DNA of 64,000 nt. It comes from an uncultured Aquimarina sp. (lineage in GTDB: Bacteria > Bacteroidota > Bacteroidia > Flavobacteriales > Flavobacteriaceae). Of the stretch, positions 43,929 through 53,988 are shown one piece after another (position 1 is the stretch's first letter; every line of letters begins with the position of its first letter). The stretch lies in contig CANMTP010000007.1 in NCBI GenBank assembly GCA_947500845.1, forward strand, positions 185,138 through 249,137. Direction: 5' to 3'. Position numbers and translations under genes: made by a program. The notes beneath the pieces are model-generated. The model was not told the origin of the DNA. It worked only from the letters and a program-made list of their open reading frames with translations, and did not search any database.

Positions 43929-45605
43929 TTAAGGCGTTTTCCTATATTCTTTAGGGGAAATACCTGTCGTTTTTTTGAAAGCATTATAGAATGTAGACTT
44001 AGAATTAAAGCCTGACTCCAATGCTATCGAAAGAATGGTATAGTTAACAAAAAGAGGGTCTTTTAGCTTTTTCTTAGCATCTTCTATTCTAAAACCATTA
44101 ATATAATCGGGGAAACTTTTTCCGCTTAGCTTATTTACAAGCTGAGAAAGGTAATTACTACTTATTTTTAACTTACCCGATATGGTTTCTAAACTTAAAT
44201 TAGCATCTCTGTAAATTTTTGCTTCAGACATTAAAAAGTTTAACTCCTTAAAATACATATTATCATCAGTTATAGTAGAAGAGGATTTTTGCTTTATTTT
44301 TTCTAACTTTTTAGATATTAATTTGGCAATAAACTGAAATAAAAAAACATGCTGATCGTTAAAATAATTTTTGATAGAATTTTCTGAATCCAACACACCA
44401 AAGATTTTTTCGTTAAGAAAAATGGGTACTGTTAATTCTGATTTTCTTTTTTTGTCATCAACAATATATCGTTCATCTTTGGTTACATCACCAATACACT
44501 CCCAGATTCCGGTTGCTGCCACGCCTCCAACAATACCTTTTCCTAAAGGTATTTCGATGGGGCTAAGAATCATTCGCTGTCCTTTGTTTTTAGTCCCGTA
44601 GGCAGCCGTTTGCTTTAGTAGTTTAGTTTTTTCGTCCAAAATGTAAATTACAACATCTTCCAAATGAAGCTGAGCGATGCAATTTTCGGTTATGTCCCAA
44701 AGAATATCTTTTACGTCATTTTTATCGAACAGAGATGTGGCAAAATAACTTAAAATGCCAACAACCTCTGAAGAATTTGATTCTATCTGCTTTAATTCCT
44801 CCTTAGAAAAAATAGTACTTAATCCTGCAATTCTAAATTTATTAATAGCCTCTTCCTTGATATTGGCCTCTGGATTTAGAAATTTTCCCCTATTTTGAAT
44901 ATGTTGGACGCCATAATAAAGGAATGCAAAATAAAACAGCAAGTATAATATCCAATAGGGATAATAAGGCATGTGACCATGAATATCTGTTCTTATATAA
45001 AAGAGTACTAGCGTTAGTAACCATAAAACATTAAAAACAATTAATACTGCAACCAGGTTTTTTATCCATTTGGTTTGTTGTTTTACTTTCAGAAATGAAT
45101 ATCTTCCTAATGATTTTTCATATTTTGTAATCATTAAATACATCCATATACCAATTATGGTGCTAAAGGAAAGAGCAGAATTCTCATCTATTTCTGTATG
45201 CAAAATGGTTACTATATTTTTTGATATCCAAGAATATTCCAAAAATATATTGACTTTTAAAATAGTATATAAAATAAAAAACGCAATAAACGGAAGAAAA
45301 AGATAAACTTGATATTTACGATAAACAGATTCTTTCCCTAAGTAGTAACAGACAAATGCAGTAAAATAAACCGGGGATAGATACTGAAAGGGTATAAAAA
45401 AAAGTAAGATTATTGGGTATGTTTTTACGAGCCTAATATCAAACATCAGAACCATTAGGACCACCAAGCTTGAAGTGATCAGAAAACCATAAAAATAATA
45501 ATAAATCTTACGTTTGTTAGGAGTAGAAATTAATTTCCAGACGCTGATTATTAACAAACACAGATAGCCACAAAGAATTATCGAATTGAAAAAATTAATT
45601 TTCAT
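43929..45605 (-). CDS. Membrane-bound GAF/AraC-type transcription regulator
   Basis: The 558-residue protein has seven hydrophobic N-terminal helices (about 8-240), a GAF domain (about 285-425, with IPLGKGIVGGVAATG and VPIFLNEKIFGVLDSENS) and a C-terminal AraC-type double helix-turn-helix (about 455-556) containing LSIALESGFNSKSTFYNAFKK and GISPKEYR. Membrane, GAF and HTH in one chain suggest a one-component sensor that binds DNA from the membrane. The signal and the target genes are not known; the divergently placed genes give no clue. Confidence 0.85.
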   Translation of the reverse strand: MKINFFNSIILCGYLCLLIISVWKLISTPNKRKIYYYFYGFLITSSLVVLMVLMFDIRLVKTYPIILLFFIPFQYLSPVYFTAFVCYYLGKESVYRKYQVYLFLPFIAFFILYTILKVNIFLEYSWISKNIVTILHTEIDENSALSFSTIIGIWMYLMITKYEKSLGRYSFLKVKQQTKWIKNLVAVLIVFNVLWLLTLVLFYIRTDIHGHMPYYPYWILYLLFYFAFLYYGVQHIQNRGKFLNPEANIKEEAINKFRIAGLSTIFSKEELKQIESNSSEVVGILSYFATSLFDKNDVKDILWDITENCIAQLHLEDVVIYILDEKTKLLKQTAAYGTKNKGQRMILSPIEIPLGKGIVGGVAATGIWECIGDVTKDERYIVDDKKRKSELTVPIFLNEKIFGVLDSENSIKNYFNDQHVFLFQFIAKLISKKLEKIKQKSSSTITDDNMYFKELNFLMSEAKIYRDANLSLETISGKLKISSNYLSQLVNKLSGKSFPDYINGFRIEDAKKKLKDPLFVNYTILSIALESGFNSKSTFYNAFKKTTGISPKEYRKTP

Positions 45606-45698
45606 AATATAGCACTAATGAGACATCTTATCAATTCTTAAAATTATTGTTTTTTTCTAAAGATTCAGAATTGCCCAGTAAGTTAATATTTAGTAAAG

Positions 45699-48551
45699 TT
45701 ATTTGACCTCTAAGGTACTCGTTTCTCTGTTTTTTGAGTTAAAAACTTCTATTTGATAAACCCCAACCGGAAGGTAGTAGCTACCACTTTTTCTTTTAGA
45801 AATTTCTTCCTCTTCAAATTCTTTTTCCAGAATATTTTTTCCTTTTTCGGTAATCGTAAGGTCGTATTCTGTATAGTTAAGCCCTTTTTCACTTTCAGTA
45901 GAAAACTCCTGAAGTACTTTCCCACTTTCAGTAGTAATTCGTACTGTATATTCACCAGGATCTTTTGCATAAAATTTAATGGTAGCAGATGGTGTGTAGG
46001 GATCGAACCATTTGCTCCAGGTATCCCCCCATTTTTCTGACCACTTTACAGGTGGCACTTCAAAAACATATAGTGCCTTGTTGATCACTTCGCCATCGAG
46101 AATTTGCAAAGGTTCAACATTCGTTTTATAAATACTTCTACCATGGGTTCCTAATAGCAAATCGTTTGCTTTAGGATGAATAACAAGATCGTGTACCGCC
46201 ACATTGGGTAGTCCTTTAGAAAATACTTGCCATGTTTTTCCTTTGTCTAAAGATACATAGGCTCCATTATCGGTTCCTAAATACAATACATTTTCATTTT
46301 TAGGATCTTCTTTAATTACATTTACAGGAGATATTGGAAGGTTTTGACTTATACTTTCCCAAGTAGTTCCGTAGTTATTACTTACATATACGTAAGGTTT
46401 AAAATCATCCCATCGATAGCCGTTGAGTGTTACATAAACACGATTTTTTTTATGTGAAGAAGCAATTACCCTTGAAATCCAAAGATCTTTAGGTAAAGAA
46501 TCTGATATTTTTGTCCAACTTCCGCCAGAGTTTTTGGATACGTACACTAATCCATCGTCACTACCTGTATATATCAAACCAAACTGAAATGGTGACTCTG
46601 AGATCGTGGTTAAGGTCCCGTATGCTACATTTCCCTTTTTACCTCCATTTGTTAAATCTTGAGAAATTGGAGTCCAATCATCCCCTTGATTCATGGATCG
46701 TATTAACTTGTTTCCTCCAAAATATACGATATCTTGATTATGAGGGGAAAGCAATATGGGTGTCTGCCAATTAAAACGATAAGGTGATTCTCCCAACTCA
46801 TGTTTTGGTTGAATAAACGTTCGCTCACCTTCTGCCCGATTCAATCTAAAATAATTTCCAAACTGAAAACCTGTATACACAATATTAGCATCTCTATTAT
46901 CGATTTGTACTTGCATTCCGTCCCCGCCCATAATACTTTTCCAGGGATAATGTCCACTCTGGTGCCATGAAACATCTTCTTTACTGTTATGAGCACCTAC
47001 CCAAACACCATTGTCTTGCAATCCTCCGTATACATTATAAGGGGTCTCGTTATCAACATTGATCGCATAAAATTGTCCTACATTGGGTTGATTAGCTTTG
47101 ATCCAGTTTTCGCCATCATCGTAAGTAATATTAACTCCACCGTCATTACCATTAACCAAATGTTTAGGGTTATTTGGATTGATCCATAAGGCATGATGAT
47201 CGGCGTGCACATTTTCTGCACTTATACTTTTAAATGTTTTACCACTGTCTTTAGATTTCAAAATAGGTACTCCAGAAATATAGATATGATCTTTATTTTT
47301 GGGGTTTACCTGTATTTGGGCAAAGTAATATCCGTAGCTATAAAAAATGTCATCCAAAAAGTCTTCGTGTGTCTTTGTCCATGTTTTTCCTCCGTCATCA
47401 CTTCGGTAAACCTCTGCACCTATTACGGGAGTATCAAATAACATCGAATTGGCATCTTCCAGATATTTGGCAAGATCTATGGGCTTTACAGTACCACCTC
47501 TTACCATTTGCTTCACATTGTCGGCTCTATATTTTTCCTGAAAACCATTGGTTTTTAAAAACCTATTCAACTTTTTGTCATCAATCTTCAGAAAATCTTC
47601 GGTTGACATCGTTTTAAAATCTTCTTTAGTTAGCTTATCGCCTTCCTTTTTCAGATCACTTTTCTTTCTTCTTGATTGATTATCATGAACCGCATACAAT
47701 GTATTTTCGTCAAAGATGGCAAGACCAATCCTTCCCACACCTTCTCCTGTTGGGAATCCACTTCCCTCTGTAGAAATTTTGTTCCAGGTATTCCCTGCAT
47801 CAACACTTTTATAAATGCCTGATCCGGCTCCATTACCTTCAAAATTCCATGCTTTGCGATCTTTATCCCATGCAGCAGCATACATCACATCAAAAGTATT
47901 AGGGGCAAACGCAAGATCAATAATTCCAGTCTCATTATTAATAAATAATGTTTTGCTCCAGGTTTTTCCACCATCGGTGGTTTTATATACACCGCGTTCT
48001 TCATTAGAAGAATATAAATGTCCTGTTACTCCTACCACTACCTCATCGGGATTGTTAGGATTTATTACAATTCTTCCTATATGATGCGAATCTCTTAGTC
48101 CCATATTTTGCCAGGTTTTACCTTTATCTACAGACTTCAAAATACCTATCCCGGCATAGGATGATCTTGATGCGTTATTTTCTCCTGTTCCTACCCAGAT
48201 AGTTCCGTTTTTCCAATCTACCGCGATATCCCCAACATTTATGGTTTCAGCAGTGTCTAGAACCGGCTCGAATGTGGTTCCATTATTTGCAGTATACCAC
48301 AATCCACCAGAGGCATATCCTACATAAAACTCTGTTGTATTATCTGGATTAACTGCTACATCTACCACACGACCACTCATTACAGATGGTCCAATATTTT
48401 CGAATGGAACATTCCTTACCAGTGATGATGTTTCCATCTGTTGTTTTTGTGATAATCCTTTTATAACAGCTTCAGAAGTTGTAGCGGGTTGCTGAGAAAA
48501 AAGAGATAATGAAGAAATGAAGAAAAATAAAGCTAGTGTTTGTGTTTTCAT
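45699..48551 (-). CDS. Exported BNR/sortilin-like beta-propeller protein
   Basis: The 950-residue protein has a signal peptide (LALFFFISSLSLFSQQP) and many BNR/Asp-box repeats with S/T-x-D-x-G-x-T-W (SVDKGKTWQNM, TTDGGKTWSKT, SDDGGKTWTKT, SLDKGKTWQVF), the VPS10/sortilin-type propeller. The C-terminal 130 residues look like an Ig-like beta domain and lack an obvious T9SS sorting signal. Proteins of this family are often annotated as glycosyl hydrolases, but no catalytic residues are evident here. It is exported; ligand or substrate unknown. Confidence 0.8.
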   Translation of the reverse strand: MKTQTLALFFFISSLSLFSQQPATTSEAVIKGLSQKQQMETSSLVRNVPFENIGPSVMSGRVVDVAVNPDNTTEFYVGYASGGLWYTANNGTTFEPVLDTAETINVGDIAVDWKNGTIWVGTGENNASRSSYAGIGILKSVDKGKTWQNMGLRDSHHIGRIVINPNNPDEVVVGVTGHLYSSNEERGVYKTTDGGKTWSKTLFINNETGIIDLAFAPNTFDVMYAAAWDKDRKAWNFEGNGAGSGIYKSVDAGNTWNKISTEGSGFPTGEGVGRIGLAIFDENTLYAVHDNQSRRKKSDLKKEGDKLTKEDFKTMSTEDFLKIDDKKLNRFLKTNGFQEKYRADNVKQMVRGGTVKPIDLAKYLEDANSMLFDTPVIGAEVYRSDDGGKTWTKTHEDFLDDIFYSYGYYFAQIQVNPKNKDHIYISGVPILKSKDSGKTFKSISAENVHADHHALWINPNNPKHLVNGNDGGVNITYDDGENWIKANQPNVGQFYAINVDNETPYNVYGGLQDNGVWVGAHNSKEDVSWHQSGHYPWKSIMGGDGMQVQIDNRDANIVYTGFQFGNYFRLNRAEGERTFIQPKHELGESPYRFNWQTPILLSPHNQDIVYFGGNKLIRSMNQGDDWTPISQDLTNGGKKGNVAYGTLTTISESPFQFGLIYTGSDDGLVYVSKNSGGSWTKISDSLPKDLWISRVIASSHKKNRVYVTLNGYRWDDFKPYVYVSNNYGTTWESISQNLPISPVNVIKEDPKNENVLYLGTDNGAYVSLDKGKTWQVFSKGLPNVAVHDLVIHPKANDLLLGTHGRSIYKTNVEPLQILDGEVINKALYVFEVPPVKWSEKWGDTWSKWFDPYTPSATIKFYAKDPGEYTVRITTESGKVLQEFSTESEKGLNYTEYDLTITEKGKNILEKEFEEEEISKRKSGSYYLPVGVYQIEVFNSKNRETSTLEVK

Positions 48552-48775
48552 TTTGACGGTTATTTAGTGGGCTGAAATGAGCCATGAGCTGAAGATATAC
48601 ATTTTTACGTTTTCTCAATATGGCGAATTCCATCTGACCTTTTTAAAATATATAATAGCTGATGAATGTAGATATTGTTAAAGCAATCTCAAAATTTTTA
48701 GATATTGTTTAACAATACATCCTGTGCGCTTTAGTATTTTTGGAATTCCATAATGAGTACCAAATATAATATACA

Positions 48776-50071
48776 ATGAAATACCATCCCATAGACCGCA
48801 ATCTCTTTATCAAAAACCGAAAGAATTTTACGGCACAGATGAAACCAAATAGCATTGCTGTTTTTAATAGTAATGATATATATCCAATAAGTGCCGACAG
48901 CACCATGCCATTTGAGCAGCACAGAGATATCTTTTATCTAAGCGGTGTTGATCAGGAAGAGAGCGTTTTGCTTTTATTTCCTGATGCACCCCATGAAAAA
49001 CATAAGGAAATTTTATTTTTGAAAGAAACCAGTGAGCTTATTGCTATTTGGGAAGGAGAAAAACTTACTAAAGAACGTGCTTTTGAAGTATCGGGTATAA
49101 AAACAGTATATTGGTTACAGGATCTGGAAAAGGTTTTCTTTGAAGTGATGACTCAATGTGATACAGTATATGTGAATACCAACGAGCATTATCGATCTAA
49201 TGTAGAAACCGAAACCAGAGAAGATCGCTTCATCAAGTGGTGGAAGAATAAATATCCCGCCCATTCTGTAGCCAAAAGTAATCCCATTTTACAACGACTT
49301 CGTTCTGTAAAAGATCCTATAGAAATCGATCTCATGCAAACGGCATGTGATATTACTGAAAAAGGATTTAGAAGACTTTTGGGCTTTGTAAAACCAGGAG
49401 TTTGGGAATATAATATTGAAGCAGAACTCTTACATGAGTTTATCAATAACCGATCCAAGGGTTTTGCCTATACGCCCATTATTGCAAGCGGTAACAATGC
49501 TAATGTATTGCACTATATAGAAAACAACCAAGAGTGCAAAGCAGGAGATCTTATACTTATGGATATAGCAGCAGAATATGCCAATTACTCTAGTGATTTA
49601 TCAAGGACAATTCCAGTTTCAGGAAGATTTAATAAGCGTCAGCGAGAAGTATACGATGCTGTATTAAGAGTTAAAAATGAAGCTACCAAAATGTTGGTGC
49701 CCGGGACCATCTGGGCAGATTATCACATTGAGGTAGGAAAGATGATGACGTCAGAATTGCTTAGGCTTGGACTTTTAGACAAAGCCGATGTGCAAAATGA
49801 AGATCCCGATTGGCCGGCGTACAAAAAATACTTCATGCATGGTACTTCTCACCATATCGGTCTGGATACTCATGACTACGGAATTTTAACCGAACCCATG
49901 CAAGCCAATATGGTATTTACGGTAGAACCAGGTATTTATATCCCAGATGAAGGTTTTGGAATACGACTGGAAGACGACGTGGTAATCCAGGAAAAAGGCG
50001 ATCCTTTTAACCTAATGGCTAATATCCCGATCGAAGCTGGTGAGATTGAAGAATTAATGAATCGGTCTTAG
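48776..50071 (+). CDS. Xaa-Pro aminopeptidase (aminopeptidase P, M24B)
   Basis: The 431-residue enzyme removes N-terminal residues before proline. The N-terminal creatinase-like domain (about 1-165) is followed by a pita-bread metallopeptidase domain with ligands in ILMDIAAEYANYSSDLSRT (two Asp), HGTSHHIGLDTHD (His), FTVEPGIYI (Glu) and GIRLEDDVVI (Glu). All five ligands are present, so it should be active. There is no signal peptide; it is probably cytoplasmic. The gene stands alone between divergent and downstream regulators. Confidence 0.92.
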   Translation: MKYHPIDRNLFIKNRKNFTAQMKPNSIAVFNSNDIYPISADSTMPFEQHRDIFYLSGVDQEESVLLLFPDAPHEKHKEILFLKETSELIAIWEGEKLTKERAFEVSGIKTVYWLQDLEKVFFEVMTQCDTVYVNTNEHYRSNVETETREDRFIKWWKNKYPAHSVAKSNPILQRLRSVKDPIEIDLMQTACDITEKGFRRLLGFVKPGVWEYNIEAELLHEFINNRSKGFAYTPIIASGNNANVLHYIENNQECKAGDLILMDIAAEYANYSSDLSRTIPVSGRFNKRQREVYDAVLRVKNEATKMLVPGTIWADYHIEVGKMMTSELLRLGLLDKADVQNEDPDWPAYKKYFMHGTSHHIGLDTHDYGILTEPMQANMVFTVEPGIYIPDEGFGIRLEDDVVIQEKGDPFNLMANIPIEAGEIEELMNRS

Positions 50072-50231
50072 GATTTCATAAGTTTTACCATAAAAAAAGC
50101 GTCTGGTAGTTCAGACACCTGTCTTCGTAATATCTTAAAAGAGTTTTTTATGTATAACTATAGAAAAGCAATATCTTTGATAGTGTCTTAAACTTAGCCA
50201 ATAATAGTTATCTTTTTAGAGTTTCGTCAAA

Positions 50232-51881
50232 ATGCAAAAGTCCCTGTATCTCATCATTATCGCACTCTTAGTAAATGCTTCCGCAAATTTTGCTCAAGAT
50301 CATTCTGTTGTTGATTTTTCTCTGTATAATCAAAAAGTTATTTCACCAAAGGACAGTATTGCCAAATACAAGCAATTGTTAAGCGCATCGAATCGTGCAG
50401 GTGATTTGGAGGCGTTTAAAAAATACAGTCATATCATTTTTCATATTGCTGAAGCCAACGAATTAAAAGAAGATCAGGTTGCTGCATTGGTGTACCTAGC
50501 AATTTATTACCAGCAAATAGATCAATATGAGGAATCTCTAGCCAGGTATCTTGAAGCTGAAAAGCTAAGTAATTCTCTTCCTGAGAATTCATATTCGAGA
50601 ATTCTTGTACAGGTGAATCTGGGGAATTTGTATAACAGTATTGAGAATTACGAAAAAGTAAAAACCTCAATGAAAAAAGTTATAGCATTAGCCAAATATC
50701 AAAAAAACCCAGATAATTTCATTATTTCGGCATATAATTCTTTGGGAACAGCAAATCTCAATCAAGGTAATTATGCCGAAGCTTTGAAATACATGTACAA
50801 GGCTAAAGATCTGGCTCAAAAAATGGACAGAAATGATAGAATCATAGGAGCCCTGATCAATATTGCTGAATGTCAACGTCATTTAGGCCAGTATGACCAG
50901 GCTATAGAAAACAGTCAAAAAGCTTTGAACAAAATTGACAAGAATGAGTCTATAGAACTTAAAGCTTCTGCCAATTGTGTAATGGGCATTTCTTATTATT
51001 TATCAAATCAACCAGTAAATGCGCTTACTAGATTAAAAAAAGCTCGTGATTTGGCTACACAAGGAAATTTTTTGAATATCAAAATGGAGTCCCATGAATA
51101 TCTGGCCAAAACCTATGAGGTGCTAGACAGTATCAAAAACTCTTTGAAAGAACAAAAAGCATATATCGAAACCAGAGAAAAGTATTTAAAAACTCTTTCA
51201 AAGGCTCAAAGGTTAAAATTAGAAGAAGAAACAAAAGACAAAACAAAAATAATAACCAATCAAAGACAGTCAATAAATCTTCTGAGCCAGGAAAAACAAC
51301 GTTATGTTTTCTTAGGAATTGTTTTGGTGGTTCTGTTACTAGTATCTTCAATTATTTATTGGAATAAGCGTAGGAAACTTGCTGAAGAATCTAAACAACT
51401 ACAGGGTGATAAATTATTATTACAAAACGAAAATGAAGCCCTCAAGGATACCTTGAATGCATTAGCTAAAGAAAATCAAGAGTTTTCTGAAGAAACTACA
51501 GAAACACAACACCCAAAAAAGTCTTCGCTTAGTCGAGAAGACCAACAAAAATACATGTCCCTGATCTTGGACTATATGGAGGAAAAAAAACCGTATTTGA
51601 ATCACGAAATTAAACAATCTGATATTGCTGATCATTTACATATGAGCGTACATCTTTTTTCAGAGGTTTTGAATGTTTGTTTTCAGAAGAATTTTAACAA
51701 CTTCATTAACCTTTATAGGGTCGATACCGCAAAAAAAATGATGAAAAATCCAAAGTTTAAACACTACAAAATTTTAGCTATTGGATATGAAGCCGGTTTT
51801 CCGAGCAAGACATCATTCAATAGAATATTTAAAAACCTTGTTGGACTCACCCCATCAGAATTTCAAAAGAAATATATCTAA
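50232..51881 (+). CDS. TPR-membrane-AraC type transcription regulator
   Basis: The 549-residue protein has a signal/anchor N-terminus, about six tetratricopeptide repeats (about 60-310, e.g. AYNSLGTANLNQGNYAEALKY), a coiled-coil, one membrane span (VFLGIVLVVLLLVSSIIYW, about 357-377), a second coiled-coil and a C-terminal AraC-type HTH (about 440-548) with IGYEAGFPSKTSFNRIFK and GLTPSEFQKKY. The TPR part would be periplasmic and the HTH cytoplasmic. This architecture is a common flavobacterial one-component regulator. The target may be the accessory genes that follow, but this is only position-based. Confidence 0.88.
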   Translation: MQKSLYLIIIALLVNASANFAQDHSVVDFSLYNQKVISPKDSIAKYKQLLSASNRAGDLEAFKKYSHIIFHIAEANELKEDQVAALVYLAIYYQQIDQYEESLARYLEAEKLSNSLPENSYSRILVQVNLGNLYNSIENYEKVKTSMKKVIALAKYQKNPDNFIISAYNSLGTANLNQGNYAEALKYMYKAKDLAQKMDRNDRIIGALINIAECQRHLGQYDQAIENSQKALNKIDKNESIELKASANCVMGISYYLSNQPVNALTRLKKARDLATQGNFLNIKMESHEYLAKTYEVLDSIKNSLKEQKAYIETREKYLKTLSKAQRLKLEEETKDKTKIITNQRQSINLLSQEKQRYVFLGIVLVVLLLVSSIIYWNKRRKLAEESKQLQGDKLLLQNENEALKDTLNALAKENQEFSEETTETQHPKKSSLSREDQQKYMSLILDYMEEKKPYLNHEIKQSDIADHLHMSVHLFSEVLNVCFQKNFNNFINLYRVDTAKKMMKNPKFKHYKILAIGYEAGFPSKTSFNRIFKNLVGLTPSEFQKKYI

Positions 51882-52001
51882 ACTCTACATCACAAGATAA
51901 ATAGACGCTCCAATTTATAATTTGAACCTTTTTCTTTATCATTTCTTTTTACTTTCGGCGCGATATTCAAATACTTTGTCATTATTCAGAAATAAAAATT
52001 A

Positions 52002-52304
52002 ATGAAAACACTTAAAATATTTCTAAGTATACTTTTGCTTTTTTCCTTTCTTTTTCTTGGGTTATTAGTACATACTGTATATTACTCCAACCACGGTCCT
52101 GATGGTTTCGGTGGTTTTTTTGAAAGTATTTTTTATGGAGGAGCATTTTTAATTTGTGCTATTGTATCGATAAGTCTTGGTACCATATTCTTATTGCCCA
52201 ATACTTCTAATATGCTTCGATTTATTGTTGCTACATTGGTTTCTTTAATTACGGCCTATATTACATTGGCACTGACCATTTTACCGGCGATAAGGATTTG
52301 GTAA
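52002..52304 (+). CDS. Small membrane protein of unknown function
   Basis: This 100-residue protein has three hydrophobic segments: an N-terminal one (FLSILLLFSFLFLGLLVH), a middle one (FYGGAFLICAIVSISLGTIF) and a C-terminal one (FIVATLVSLITAYITLALTI). No motif is recognised. It lies alone between the AraC regulator and the leucine-rich lipoprotein array. Confidence 0.6.
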   Translation: MKTLKIFLSILLLFSFLFLGLLVHTVYYSNHGPDGFGGFFESIFYGGAFLICAIVSISLGTIFLLPNTSNMLRFIVATLVSLITAYITLALTILPAIRIW

Positions 52305-52436
52305 AAAACGCAGTAATCATGAAGAAACGTGTACCAAATTATAATATGGTACTCTTTTATCTGACTTCTCAATTATATTTGGGCAAAATTGTTCAAAATC
52401 AATTTTTAGAAAACTATAACCTAGATCTTAATAACT

Positions 52437-53930
52437 ATGAAAAAATTTTGTACTCATCTTTTTTTGATTACCCTTTCAATATTTATATTCTCCTGTAATG
52501 GAGAAGACGGAAGGGATGGCATTGACGGCGTTGACGGAGTCGATGGTGTTGATAATGGATTAGGAATTCTTGCTTTATCTGGCGAGATTACCAATGAGGA
52601 AGCAGCAGAAATTGTGGCCGAAGGGTTTGGAACAAACACCCACACCGTAGTAATCAGTAATACTACAAATCTAACTGTTTTAGACTTAAGCAACATTTCC
52701 AGTTTGGCCAAGCTAGAAGTTGAGGATAATGATAATTTACAAAGTTTATCATTGCCTGATTTAGAATCTACTGCCGAAAATATAATTATAAGTAATAACC
52801 CTAAATTAGAACGTATAGATTTTCAAAATCTCAGGACGACATTAGGATCCTTATCTGTAAGTTCTAATGCAGTATTAGCTTCAGTTAATTTGTCCAATCT
52901 TGTAAGTGCTTCAGGAGTGTTTTTTTCGCAACACCCCCTACTTGAGAACTTAAGTTTACCCTCATTAGTCCAGGTAGACGGTAGTTTGAGTATTTCGAAT
53001 CAACCAAACTTAACAAACTTAGAATTAAATGTTGTTGAAGTAGGATTTCTTACTATTTCAAGAAATGATAACCTACTGGCAATTAATCTGCCGAACATCA
53101 TAAATGCTAAAGCGATTAGTGTTTCAAATAACTCAGTACTCGAAAATATAAATTTACCTGTGCTTGAAACCGTAAGCTCAGAAGGAACAGGAAGGCTTAA
53201 TGTTGACCGAAATACAAATCTAGCCACAATAAATGTAAGTAATTTGACCCATGCTGATGTGATTTTCATAACGAGCAATGCGAGCTTAACAGCATTTAAT
53301 GCCGATGTATTAGCAACGGTTAGCTCTATGAGAATCGATAGAAACCCTAGCTTACTTACAACATCATTTCCTAACCTAGAGAGCGGTGGTAGTATTTCTA
53401 TCAGCCAAAATGAAGCGTTGACAAGCTTCAATTTCAATAGCTTAACGCTGCTTGATATCGGTTTGACTGCTACAAGTAATAGCGCATTAACAGCACTATC
53501 TTTCCCTCTTTTAAGATCGATAGGAAATGATAACAGGGTTAATTTTGTAATCAGGAATAATGGTTCAATCAATAGTATTTCTTTTCCCAGCTTAGCAACT
53601 TATGGCGGTAATAACGCAGGAAGTATCGAAATTAGAGAAGTTAGTTTAGAAACAGTAAATTTTACTCAACTGGTTACTATTTCTAATTTCACTATAAATT
53701 CTAATACCACATTAACTACTGCAGACTTGTCTTCTATTCAAAATTTTGATAGCATCAGTTTTACCAGACTTTCTACAGCTGTAATTGATACCATTATCAC
53801 CCAATTAGTAAATATTACACCAGCCATTACCGGTAAAAACATCTCTATTACCGGAACTGCATCTGCACAAGCCTTGACCGATATAGAAACCTTGAGAACC
53901 AACGGCAATACGGTTACTATTGTAGAATAG
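52437..53930 (+). CDS. Leucine-rich-repeat lipoprotein 1 with collagen-like linker
   Basis: The 497-residue protein has a lipoprotein signal (IFIFSCNGEDG, Cys near 20), a collagen-like linker (GIDGVDGVDGVD), a conserved ALSGEITNEEAAEIVAEGFG segment, and then about 15 leucine-rich units of about 23 residues with the pattern N..L..I.LPNL..A..I.IS (receptor-L-domain/BspA-like). It closes with a C-terminal block STAVIDTIITQLVNITPAIT that is shared by its two neighbours. It should form a surface-exposed solenoid for binding. The three genes are tandem paralogues read in one direction, with 31- and 36-base gaps. Confidence 0.85.
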   Translation: MKKFCTHLFLITLSIFIFSCNGEDGRDGIDGVDGVDGVDNGLGILALSGEITNEEAAEIVAEGFGTNTHTVVISNTTNLTVLDLSNISSLAKLEVEDNDNLQSLSLPDLESTAENIIISNNPKLERIDFQNLRTTLGSLSVSSNAVLASVNLSNLVSASGVFFSQHPLLENLSLPSLVQVDGSLSISNQPNLTNLELNVVEVGFLTISRNDNLLAINLPNIINAKAISVSNNSVLENINLPVLETVSSEGTGRLNVDRNTNLATINVSNLTHADVIFITSNASLTAFNADVLATVSSMRIDRNPSLLTTSFPNLESGGSISISQNEALTSFNFNSLTLLDIGLTATSNSALTALSFPLLRSIGNDNRVNFVIRNNGSINSISFPSLATYGGNNAGSIEIREVSLETVNFTQLVTISNFTINSNTTLTTADLSSIQNFDSISFTRLSTAVIDTIITQLVNITPAITGKNISITGTASAQALTDIETLRTNGNTVTIVE

Positions 53931-53988
53931 GTGTAGACTGAAAACTTTTTAAAATATAAATATGAACACTACCCAAAATCATTTAATT

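Noticed and set aside
53000..53572. Long open frames on the strand opposite the leucine-rich lipoproteins (also 54765-55142, 55191-55601, 56559-56840, 57027-57515)
   Set aside because: They are mirror images of the repeated leucine-rich coding pattern, lack start-region signals and have low-complexity composition. The rightward frames have signal peptides and paralogues.
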